DNA of 18,610 bases from an uncultured Clostridia bacterium (GTDB lineage: Bacteria; Bacillota_A; Clostridia; TANB77; CAG-508): the NCBI GenBank assembly GCA_947628465.1, contig CANQZZ010000018.1, positions 1 through 18,610 on the forward strand. The letters are read 5' to 3'. The notes beneath the pieces are model-generated. The model was given only the letters and a program-made list of their open reading frames with translations. It ran no database searches and was not told the DNA's origin. Position numbers and translations under genes: made by a program. Below are positions 8,201-15,484 of this stretch, piece after piece (positions within the stretch are counted from its first letter, which is position 1; every line of letters starts with the position of its first letter).

Positions 8201-9172
8201 ATGCCAAAAACTACTAAAGAAGTAAATGACAAAAAAAATTTAATTTCAAAAACCACTTCTAAAACTGCTAAGAAGAGTACTAATAAGGCAGTAGCTACTA
8301 AAACAAAATCTGATGCAAAAGCTAAATCTACTACAAAGAAAGCGTCTACTGCAAAAAAGACTATTTCTGCAACGAAAAAAGCATCTACTACAAAGAAGAC
8401 TACTTCTGTAACGAAAAAAGCGTCTAATACTACAAAGAAAAGCGCTTCAACCAAAAAAGTACCTACTACTAAAAAGGAAACTACTGTTGCATCAAAAAAG
8501 ACGTCTTCTACTACTGTAAAGGCTACTACTAAAAAAGCTACTGCTTCTAATAAAAAGGTTGTTTCTCGAAAAAAAACTCCTAGTAAAAAACAAGCAGATA
8601 AAATTAATGTATTAGAATATTATGACTTGCCATATAGATACAATCAAACTGTTGTTAAAATGCTTGCACAAACTCCAAAAACGTTATTTGTTTATTGGGA
8701 TGTTTCTGATATTGATAGAGAAAATTATATCAAACAATATGGTCAAGATTTTTTTGAAAAAACAAAACCTGTTTTGATAATTCATAATATTACTATGAAT
8801 TATACATTTGAAATTGATATAAATGATTTTGCTAATTGTTGGTATTTTGATATTAATGATGAAAAATGTGAATATTCTGTTGAACTTGGAAGAAGGCCAA
8901 AAGAAAATAATATTAATATTCCAAATGATTATTTATATATTACTTCTTCAAATAAAATAGAATCACCAAATGGACATATATTATTTGAAAAAAATCAAAA
9001 AACAATATTCTTTAGAAATGTTAAAACTAATCAAACATATTCAAAAGAATTTGCAAATCTTGAATTTATGAAATATTTAGGAAGAATTTATAACATATAT
9101 GATATGTACAAAAAGATATATAAAGAAGATGAAATACTAAATATAGATAATCCTACATCTACTTTTAAATAA
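8201..9172 (+). CDS. DUF4912 protein with long Lys/Thr/Ala-rich N-terminal tail
   Basis: The 323-residue protein has two parts. Residues 1 to about 132 are low-complexity and strongly basic, built from degenerate repeats such as STTKKAS, SVTKKAS and NTTKKS, like the tails of histone-H1-like proteins. From about 137 comes a DUF4912 domain (YDLPYRYNQTVVKMLAQTPK, LFVYWDVSD), a fold thought to be related to carbohydrate-binding modules and often found next to GH57 enzymes. It is translated 11 bases upstream of the GH57 gene, so the two are co-expressed. I infer that it binds or scaffolds the glucan or its enzymes, with the tail binding an acidic partner (nucleic acid or wall polymer). The tail makes exact homology hard to judge. 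Strong AAGGAGG site. Confidence 0.8.
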   Translation: MPKTTKEVNDKKNLISKTTSKTAKKSTNKAVATKTKSDAKAKSTTKKASTAKKTISATKKASTTKKTTSVTKKASNTTKKSASTKKVPTTKKETTVASKKTSSTTVKATTKKATASNKKVVSRKKTPSKKQADKINVLEYYDLPYRYNQTVVKMLAQTPKTLFVYWDVSDIDRENYIKQYGQDFFEKTKPVLIIHNITMNYTFEIDINDFANCWYFDINDEKCEYSVELGRRPKENNINIPNDYLYITSSNKIESPNGHILFEKNQKTIFFRNVKTNQTYSKEFANLEFMKYLGRIYNIYDMYKKIYKEDEILNIDNPTSTFK

Positions 9173-9183
9173 AGGAGTTACTA

Positions 9184-10770
9184 ATGAATACTGAAAAAGG
9201 ATATGTAAGTTTTATATTACATGCACACTTGCCTTTCATACATCATCCAGAAAGTGAAGATTATTTGGAGGAAGAATGGCTTTTTGAAGCTATTTCTGAA
9301 ACATATATACCACTATTATTAAATTTTAAAAGATTAGAAGAAGAGAAGGTTGAATTTAGAATTACTATGTCTATTACCCCTCCTCTTCTTTCTATGCTTG
9401 ATAATAAATTATTACAAAAAAGATATATTAAATATTTAAAAAAGCATATTGAACTTTGCAAAAAAGAAGTTGTAAGGACTGCTAGTGATAAAAGATTAAA
9501 TGAGCTTTCTCATTACTATTTAGATAGATATTCAAATGATTTACATGTATTTAAAGATATATATAACTGTAATTTAATTGAAGGATTTAAATATTTTCAA
9601 GATAGTGGAGTTTTAGAAATAATTACTTGTGGTGCAACACATGGCTATTTCCCTATTCTATATGTTAATGAAAAAGCTGTAAAAGCTCAAATCGCTGTTG
9701 GTGTGCAAACATATGAAAAATATTTTGGAAGAAAGCCTCGTGGAATATGGCTTCCTGAGTGTGGATATGTTCCAGAAGCAGATAAATATTTAAAAGAATT
9801 TGGAATTGAATATATTATAACAGAATCACATGGAATACTTTATGCAGACCCTACTCCTATTTATGGAACTTTTGCGCCAATTGTTTCCCCTGAAGGTGTA
9901 ATAGCTTTTGGTCGTGATATTGAAAGTTCTAGACAAGTTTGGAGTTCTATTACTGGTTATCCTGGAGATTTTAATTATAGAGAATTTTATCGTGATATTG
10001 GTTACGATGCTGACTATGAGTATATTAAACCATATATTGCAAAAAATGGTGCTCGTGTAAATACTGGTATTAAATATCATAGAATTACCGGAAAAACTGA
10101 GTTTAAAGATTATTATAACGTGCAATGGGCAAAAGATTCAGCAGAAAAACAAGCTGGCCACTTTTTAGATTCTAGGGTAAAACAAATTAATGACCTAAGC
10201 AACTTTATGGATACTCCTCCAATAGTTGTTTGCCCTTATGATGCAGAACTTTATGGACATTGGTGGTACGAAGGTCCTTATTGGTTATATATATTATTTA
10301 AAAAAATTTATTATGACAAATGTAATTTTAAATTAATTACACCTGGAGAATACATAGATAAATTTCCAAATATGCAAATTGCTTCACCTTGCAGATCAAG
10401 TTGGGGTGCAAATGGTTATAGCGAAGTATGGCTTAACCTTACTAATGACTATGTTCACAAACATCTTCATGTTGCATGTGATAAAATGTGTGAGCTTGCA
10501 TATCTTTTTCCAAATGAAAAAGGATTAAAAAAGAAAGCTCTTAATCAATGCGCAAGAGAACTACTTCTTGCTCAAAGTAGCGATTGGCTATTTATTATAA
10601 CTAATGGAACTATGGTTGATTATGCCAAAAAAAGAATTAAAGATCATATTGGAAGATTTACAGCTCTATATGATCAAATAAAAAATGATAATATTGATGA
10701 AGAATTTTTAAAAGATATATCAGACAAAGATAAAATCTTTCCAGATATTGATTATATGATATATTATTAA
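9184..10770 (+). CDS. GH57 1,4-alpha-glucan branching enzyme
   Basis: The 528-residue enzyme shows the GH57 branching-enzyme signature: HAHLP at residues 13-17; THGYFP; WLPECGY at 189-195, with nucleophile Glu192; and CPYDAELYGHWWYEG, with acid/base Asp353. The C-terminal helical domain (SSWGANGYSEVWL, then LLLAQSSDWLFIITNGT) is the DUF1957-type part present in branching enzymes and absent from plain amylases. It would introduce alpha-1,6 branches in a cytoplasmic glucan. Length is normal. It is coupled to the DUF4912 gene and lies close to the divergent GT4 gene, forming a probable alpha-glucan locus. The one CGGA present (10089-10092) is in the harmless ACC-GGA register. Confidence 0.9.
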   Translation: MNTEKGYVSFILHAHLPFIHHPESEDYLEEEWLFEAISETYIPLLLNFKRLEEEKVEFRITMSITPPLLSMLDNKLLQKRYIKYLKKHIELCKKEVVRTASDKRLNELSHYYLDRYSNDLHVFKDIYNCNLIEGFKYFQDSGVLEIITCGATHGYFPILYVNEKAVKAQIAVGVQTYEKYFGRKPRGIWLPECGYVPEADKYLKEFGIEYIITESHGILYADPTPIYGTFAPIVSPEGVIAFGRDIESSRQVWSSITGYPGDFNYREFYRDIGYDADYEYIKPYIAKNGARVNTGIKYHRITGKTEFKDYYNVQWAKDSAEKQAGHFLDSRVKQINDLSNFMDTPPIVVCPYDAELYGHWWYEGPYWLYILFKKIYYDKCNFKLITPGEYIDKFPNMQIASPCRSSWGANGYSEVWLNLTNDYVHKHLHVACDKMCELAYLFPNEKGLKKKALNQCARELLLAQSSDWLFIITNGTMVDYAKKRIKDHIGRFTALYDQIKNDNIDEEFLKDISDKDKIFPDIDYMIYY

Positions 10771-10877
10771 TATTTCTATTTTTAATATACAAGTTTCATA
10801 TTCTCTTTTCCAGAATAAAATATGTATATCTAATGATTTTTAGTAGATACTAAACTTATTGGGAAGGAGAATTTTTT

Positions 10878-11732
10878 GTGCTTAAATCATTTTGTATTAA
10901 AACAAATAATAATAGAATTGTTGATTATCTGCTAAATAATTTTGAAGACATAGAATTAGAAAATGTGTATGTATCTAAATTAAAATTTAAGCTTTATAAT
11001 AATTTTATTGTGCATTATAAAGGTAAAAACTTAGATTTGTTTTATAAAGATTTTTCTAATATTCTTACATCTGCAATAATAGAATTTTATGAAAAAGATA
11101 TAATTAAGCATATTATTAATTCTAATTATTTCTATTTTACTGATATTGAGCAAAGGAAAATATTTGATATTGTTAATGATTATATATATAATGGTGAGCT
11201 TACAGAAAGTTATATTAGAAAAGATTCCATAAAGCTTGCATGCATTGAATATTTTTCTTGTAACAAATCTGTTGTATTAGATGGATTTGTAAATTTTAGA
11301 ATTAATGGTTACATTAAAATTATTGATTATATTGTAGATATGGCAGTAAATAAATTTGTAATTGATAGAGAATATACTGAATTTATTGATTTATTAAAAT
11401 GCTATATAAATTCTAAAGATTATGGCGCAAATGTGGTGCATTTGATTTATCAAAATCAAGAATCTATACTTCTCGATGAGTTTAAAAAAACTATTGAATT
11501 AGACGATAGTATTTTGAATAGTAAATATCTATCTGATATAACTTTTTCGTCAAATGATTATACTTTAAATACGCTTCTTACACTTCTGCCAAGAAAAATA
11601 TATATACATTTAGTTGATGGTGTGCAAGATGAATTTATTAATACTTTAAAATTAGTATTTGACAATAGAATATATTTATGTAGCGATTGCAATATTTGTA
11701 AAGTTTATAGATTAGAAAAAATTCACAGATAA
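10878..11732 (+). CDS. ytxC: Sporulation protein YtxC family
   Basis: The 284-residue protein starts at a GTG preceded by AAGGAGA. The middle and late regions match the YtxC family of spore-forming Firmicutes: NFRINGYIKIIDYIVDMAVN and EYTEFIDLLKCYI. The protein ends with a small Cys-rich patch (CSDCNICKVYR). YtxC is linked to sporulation, but its biochemical role is unknown. It is preceded by about 107 bases without a clear gene. No membrane segments are obvious. Together with gpr it shows that the organism makes endospores. Confidence 0.8.
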   Translation: MLKSFCIKTNNNRIVDYLLNNFEDIELENVYVSKLKFKLYNNFIVHYKGKNLDLFYKDFSNILTSAIIEFYEKDIIKHIINSNYFYFTDIEQRKIFDIVNDYIYNGELTESYIRKDSIKLACIEYFSCNKSVVLDGFVNFRINGYIKIIDYIVDMAVNKFVIDREYTEFIDLLKCYINSKDYGANVVHLIYQNQESILLDEFKKTIELDDSILNSKYLSDITFSSNDYTLNTLLTLLPRKIYIHLVDGVQDEFINTLKLVFDNRIYLCSDCNICKVYRLEKIHR

Positions 11733-11757
11733 AATTGTAATAAGAAAAGATGTGCAT

Positions 11758-11801
11758 TTTTTGGGACATTATGTCCCAAAAAGAAACGTCCCCTTTGGGA
11801 C
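11758..11801. repeat. Intergenic palindromic GGGACAT repeat element
   Basis: A perfect 12-bp inverted repeat (TTTTTGGGACAT / ATGTCCCAAAAA, one-base centre) occupies 11758-11782. A second small hairpin follows, GTCCC-CTTT-GGGAC (11788-11801). The GGGACAT/ATGTCCC unit thus occurs three to four times in 44 bases. The arrangement resembles dispersed palindromic REP-like elements found between genes in Clostridia. It is not followed by T on the plus strand, so it is a poor terminator for ytxC. Confidence 0.7.
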
Positions 11802-11859
11802 ATTGCAATATTTAATCCAATATGATAATATAAATTAAAATAATTTGTTGGAGATTATA

Positions 11860-12531
11860 ATGAGTTCATTTGTTTTAAAAATCATTGCAGTTGTAACTAT
11901 GTTTATAGATCATATTGGATATGCAATCTTTGGTAAGTTTTCTTATTTTAATTATATAGGTAGAATTGCTTTTCCTATTTTTGCTTTTCAAATATCAGAA
12001 GGCTATATACATACAAGAAACCTTAAAAAATATTTTTTAAGGTTATTCATATTTGCTCTTATTTCTCAAATTCCTTTTATGCTTTTTTATAAACTTGTTT
12101 CTGCATCTGACTTTGAATTAAATATATTTTTTACTTTACTACTAGGACTTGCTTGTATCTATATTTATGATAAATCTAAATATAAATTTATTGCAATAAT
12201 CTTATCCATTGCAATTGGCTTAATTGCAGAATTTGCTCATTGTGATTATGGCTTTTATGGTGTTGCAATTATTTTTTTATTTTATATTTTCAAAAATAAT
12301 ATTTCGTTTGCTTCTATCGCTTTTGTTTTAGCTACTGCAATTAAATATTTAATACCTATTTTAAAATATGGATTTTATGATGTGTATTTATATTTGCTAT
12401 TTTTTACACTACTTCCTATTGTTTTTATTTCATTATATAATGGTAAAAAAGGTAAAGACACTAAGTATTTACTATATTTATTCTATCCTATTCACTTGTT
12501 ATTAATTTATGGAATTTCTTTTATTATATGA
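11860..12531 (+). CDS. TraX family membrane protein
   Basis: The 223-residue protein has six to eight predicted membrane helices and the TraX-family opening: VVTMFIDHIGYAIFG followed by IGRIAFPIFAFQISEGY and the basic loop HTRNLKKYFLRLF. Family members are acyltransferase-like membrane proteins; F-plasmid TraX acetylates pilin, but the role of chromosomal Firmicutes members is unknown. The frame is open from a TTG at 11845, but the ATG at 11860 is preferred because TTGGAG lies about 7 bases before it. It converges with gpr, with only 6 bases between the stops. Confidence 0.85.
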   Translation: MSSFVLKIIAVVTMFIDHIGYAIFGKFSYFNYIGRIAFPIFAFQISEGYIHTRNLKKYFLRLFIFALISQIPFMLFYKLVSASDFELNIFFTLLLGLACIYIYDKSKYKFIAIILSIAIGLIAEFAHCDYGFYGVAIIFLFYIFKNNISFASIAFVLATAIKYLIPILKYGFYDVYLYLLFFTLLPIVFISLYNGKKGKDTKYLLYLFYPIHLLLIYGISFII

Positions 12532-12537
12532 ATTAAA

Positions 12538-13471
12538 TTACAGTGAAAAATTTATTCCTCGTGCTACTACATCTTTCATATTTTCTATTAAATCATCTAT
12601 TTCTTTTGGAGTTACTATTAAATTATATTCTTTTGGAATCAATGCATCCCTTATAATACCATATTTATCTTCATCTTTTAGTTTATTCAAAGACTCATTT
12701 GAATTTCCTTCATCTTGTAATTTTTCAATAAATATATCTATACTATCTGCTGCAATTGTTGCTGCATCTACTACCATCGGTACACCTATTGCAATTACAG
12801 GAATTCCAAGTGTGTTTTGACTTATTTCATTTCTTTTATTCCCTACTCCTGCTCCTGGCACAATTCCTGTATCTGATAATTGTACTGTGCTACTTATTCT
12901 TTCTATGCTTTTTGATGCTAAACTGTCTATGACTATTATAAGTTTTGGTTTGATATTGTCTACAATTCCTTTAATTACTTCCATTGTTTCTATTCCAGTT
13001 GTTCCAAGTACTCCCGGTGCTATTGCACTTACTGGTCTTGCATTTTCGTCTAAATATTGCGGTGCATATTTAATTAGATGTCTTGTAATATCAATTTCAG
13101 AAACTACTTTTGGTCCGAAGTGAATCTGGTGTTACATATATATTTCCAAGTCCAACAACTAATATATCTCCTTTGCTTTCTACATGCTTATTTATAAGTT
13201 CTTTTAGCTCTTTTGTAACTATCTCTGATGCCTTTTGTATTTCTTGTTCTTCTGCTACTTTTAAATCTTTTATATCAATTGTTATATATGTGCCAATTGG
13301 CTTTCCAATTGCTTCTGCTCCTTTATCATCTGTAATTTTTACTCTATTTGTTTTTATATTATCTCCTTCATCAATAGTTTCCGTTTCAACTCCTGGTACT
13401 TCATCTAATTTATTCGCTTTTTTAAAAATATCTCTTCTTTCATCAGCCATGTCTGTATTAAAATTAAACAT
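12538..13471 (-). CDS. gpr: Spore germination protease Gpr, with CGGA recoding site
   Basis: Gpr degrades small acid-soluble spore proteins at germination and is made as a zymogen. The N-terminal FNFNTDMADERRDIF and later VVGLGNIYVTPDSL match the family. At 13117 the frame reads CTT-CGG-ACC; triplet reading gives RTKSSF and stops at 124 residues. Reading CGGA as glycine gives TPDSL-G-PKVVSEIDITRHL, then APGVLGTTGIETMEVIKGIV, VIDSLASKS and GAGVGNKR, for a 310-residue product. The residues matching the proposed catalytic aspartates of B. megaterium GPR (Asp127 and Asp193) are Asp116 and Asp182, with the same spacing of 66. The second lies after the recoding site. The ribosome binding site lies inside a long hairpin. 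Confidence 0.95.
13114..13117 (-). other. CGGA four-base glycine codon / +1 recoding site in gpr
   Basis: Codon 119 in the starting frame is CGG, followed by A and preceded by CTT. The +1 frame gives the conserved TPDxLGP glycine. Triplet reading stops six codons on. Of the seven sites this has the only P-site codon with any slip potential (CTT to TTC), and the fit is still poor. Confidence 0.87.
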
Positions 13472-13474
13472 ATA

Positions 13475-13515
13475 AAAATCACCTCTTTACTATTTTTAGT
13501 AAAAGAGGTGATTTT
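13475..13515 (-). promoter_or_regulatory. Long hairpin holding the gpr ribosome binding site
   Basis: A 16-17-base inverted repeat (arms 13475-13490 and 13499-13515, one bulged base, 8-base loop) lies directly upstream of gpr. On the minus strand its 3' arm contains AGAGGTGAT, the gpr ribosome binding site, 7-8 bases before the ATG, and is followed by TTTTTAT. It could therefore terminate transcription from the LPXTG gene, hide the gpr ribosome binding site in read-through mRNA, or both. Confidence 0.7.
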
Positions 13516-13558
13516 ATACAATTATTTTTCACTTATTAATTTATATTTATTGTTTTAT

Positions 13559-14977
13559 TTATTTAATGTCTTTGTATGAATTGTATTTCTTATATACTAC
13601 TGCAGATGCTGTAACTAATGCTACTGTTGAAATTGCAATTGCTAAATTTCTTCCTGTATTAGGTAATTTATTTTTTGATATAGTATCATCATCATCTTCT
13701 TGTGTAGTATCGTCATCTTTTGGTGGTTCTTCATCACTTAAATCCCATGTAAATTCTTTGTCTACTATTGAATATAAGTTCTTTTCACCAGTATCCTTCA
13801 ATATTAAAGCCTGATATAATGATACATCTTCTATTTCATAATATTTTCCATTTTCTGTATCAAGTTCTAAATATACATAGTAATATTCTCTATTAACTAA
13901 ATCTAAGTTGTCCGTTATTGATTCATCTTCTCCTAATTTTATACTTCCTGTAGCCATTGAATCTGCTTCTTTTGCATATTTTAGTAATTCTTCAAAAGCT
14001 GAACTTTTTCCGTTCTTTAATGATTTTAATAATTCTAAATCTGTTACTTTTCCTATCTTGTAATTTAATTTTCTTTCATTTTCCCCATGTGTTTCCCAAC
14101 AGAATGTAGATGTATACTCATCAAAGAAATATGCTGTAAGTCTTTGTGTTAATGGCAAACTTTCCAATCTTTCTATTTTTCTAGATTTTAACACTATCTT
14201 TGGTATATCTGTATTTCTATCTATTTCGCATACAGTAATATAAACATCTCCTGCTTCTGCAAAAAAATTAGAAAGTTTATAGTTGTTAATTTTGTTATTT
14301 ACAGGATTTAAACTTGCCTGCCATGCTTTAGTTCCATTACTATAAGAATTGTTATATATATCATCTGAATCTTTAAAAACTATATTTTCTTCTGCATCAT
14401 GTGATAAATGTACATAGTATAAATTATCAGAATTTAGTGTGCAATTATCAAATTTTATATCAAAACTATTTCTATTTCCATCCTCTGCATCTATACTTAC
14501 ATTTGCATTAGTAAAATCAGTCCATTGAATTGTTGTATCTGCTAATATTTTTTTATCAAATTTTATTATAAAAGGTGAAGTTAACAAATATGTATTTTCA
14601 TCTTCATCTGTCATTTGATAACTTAAATCTGAAGGATTAACAAATCCATCTGGTTTCATCTCTCCGTTATCACCTGATTTTATTGTATATTTATACAATA
14701 CTTCATTTGAAAAATCTTCTAAATTTTCTGTTTCTAATTCAATTTTTTCAGAATCTGATTTTCCAAAATAAATAGCATATTTAGGCATTTGTCCTTTTAT
14801 TTTTTTGCTAAATTCAAATTTTATAGTAACTTCTTGCCCTACGCCATAAATACCATCTTCCGGCGCTGATACTTTTACAGTATAAGTAAGGTCATCATCT
14901 GCTGCCAAAGTTTTACCTATAAAAAAAGTAAATAATAATATCATAAAAATTAATATAATTTTAATTGTTTTTTTCAT
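13559..14977 (-). CDS. LPXTG-type cell-wall-anchored surface protein
   Basis: The 472-residue protein has a signal peptide (basic MKKTIK, hydrophobic core, cleavage probably near TLAA-DD) and a C-terminal sortase signal: LPNTG near residue 440, a hydrophobic helix, then the basic tail KKYNSYKDIK. Between the mature region and the anchor is an acidic linker rich in Asp, Glu and Thr. The mature part is acidic and looks beta-rich, starting with a segment resembling bacterial Ig-like domains (DLTYTVKVSAPEDGIYGVGQ). I do not recognise a specific family. It is likely exported and attached to the peptidoglycan by sortase; no sortase is in the window. It lies upstream of gpr, separated by the hairpin. 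Confidence 0.85.
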   Translation of the reverse strand: MKKTIKIILIFMILLFTFFIGKTLAADDDLTYTVKVSAPEDGIYGVGQEVTIKFEFSKKIKGQMPKYAIYFGKSDSEKIELETENLEDFSNEVLYKYTIKSGDNGEMKPDGFVNPSDLSYQMTDEDENTYLLTSPFIIKFDKKILADTTIQWTDFTNANVSIDAEDGNRNSFDIKFDNCTLNSDNLYYVHLSHDAEENIVFKDSDDIYNNSYSNGTKAWQASLNPVNNKINNYKLSNFFAEAGDVYITVCEIDRNTDIPKIVLKSRKIERLESLPLTQRLTAYFFDEYTSTFCWETHGENERKLNYKIGKVTDLELLKSLKNGKSSAFEELLKYAKEADSMATGSIKLGEDESITDNLDLVNREYYYVYLELDTENGKYYEIEDVSLYQALILKDTGEKNLYSIVDKEFTWDLSDEEPPKDDDTTQEDDDDTISKNKLPNTGRNLAIAISTVALVTASAVVYKKYNSYKDIK

Positions 14978-15103
14978 TTTTTTCCCCTTTTCAATATAAT
15001 TTAATTTAATTATACTACTTTTTCTTATAATTTAAAGAACAATTATATTACTTATATATTACATTTTTGTGACATTAAAATATTATGACCACTTTCTTTA
15101 AAA

Positions 15104-15132
15104 TTGAATTTTTTTATCTTTTATGTTATAAT
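15104..15132 (+). promoter_or_regulatory. Consensus sigma-A-type promoter for the AbrB-like gene
   Basis: TTGAAT (15104-15109) is followed after exactly 17 bases by TATAAT (15127-15132). It is among the best promoters in the window, and an AAGGAGG site and the ATG at 15165 follow. Confidence 0.85.
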
Positions 15133-15164
15133 TATGTTACTCTAATTTTTAAGGAGGTTAAAAC

Positions 15165-15443
15165 ATGCCTAAACTTGATGGACAAGGAAGATTATCCATT
15201 CCTATCGACTTCCGGTACAGGTACTTCTCCAATGACAAAATAGCATTGTGTTATGAAAACAATCGAATTTTGTTATTGACAGCAATGTTTTCAGATGCTG
15301 AAAAAGTATTTGCATTTCGGAAGTTAGACGACAAGGGACGATTTTTCTTACCTAGGGAAGCTTTAAATTTCTTAAATGCTTCTGAACATGACTTGTTCCT
15401 GATATATCTTCAAAATGATAAGGTATATCTGGAAAAAGCATAG
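15165..15443 (+). CDS. Small double AbrB/MraZ-like DNA-binding protein containing in-frame CGG codons
   Basis: The 92-residue protein contains two copies of the swapped-hairpin signature: KLDGQGRLSIP at residues 3-13 and KLDDKGRFFLP at about 54-64. This suggests one chain folds as an AbrB/MraZ-like DNA-binding unit. It has its own consensus promoter and a strong terminator, so it is probably monocistronic. Codon use differs from its neighbours: more TTC, TCC, GAC and TAC, two CGA, and the only two in-frame CGG codons not at a recoding site (15213, CGG-T; 15318, CGG-A). If CGG always caused a +1 shift, the first would lead to TAG after nine codons and the second to TAG after two. It is therefore either a recently acquired gene, a gene needing CGG to be read as Arg, or a sensor of CGG decoding. 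Its target is unknown. Confidence 0.8.
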   Translation: MPKLDGQGRLSIPIDFRYRYFSNDKIALCYENNRILLLTAMFSDAEKVFAFRKLDDKGRFFLPREALNFLNASEHDLFLIYLQNDKVYLEKA

Positions 15444-15452
15444 GTATGGGTG

Positions 15453-15484
15453 GAGCTAGAAGTTAATTCTAGCTCTATTTTTTA
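15453..15484 (+). terminator. Intrinsic terminator after the AbrB-like gene
   Basis: GAGCTAGAA and TTCTAGCTC form a perfect 9-bp stem with a 5-base loop (15453-15475), followed by TATTTTTT. It lies 9 bases after the stop of the AbrB-like gene and at the end of the convergent recG gene, so it may serve both. Confidence 0.85.

Noticed and set aside
8197..8454. Minus-strand open frame of 85 codons over the Lys-rich tail region
   Set aside because: It is the antisense shadow of the repetitive AAR/ACT codons of the DUF4912 gene and has no ribosome binding site.
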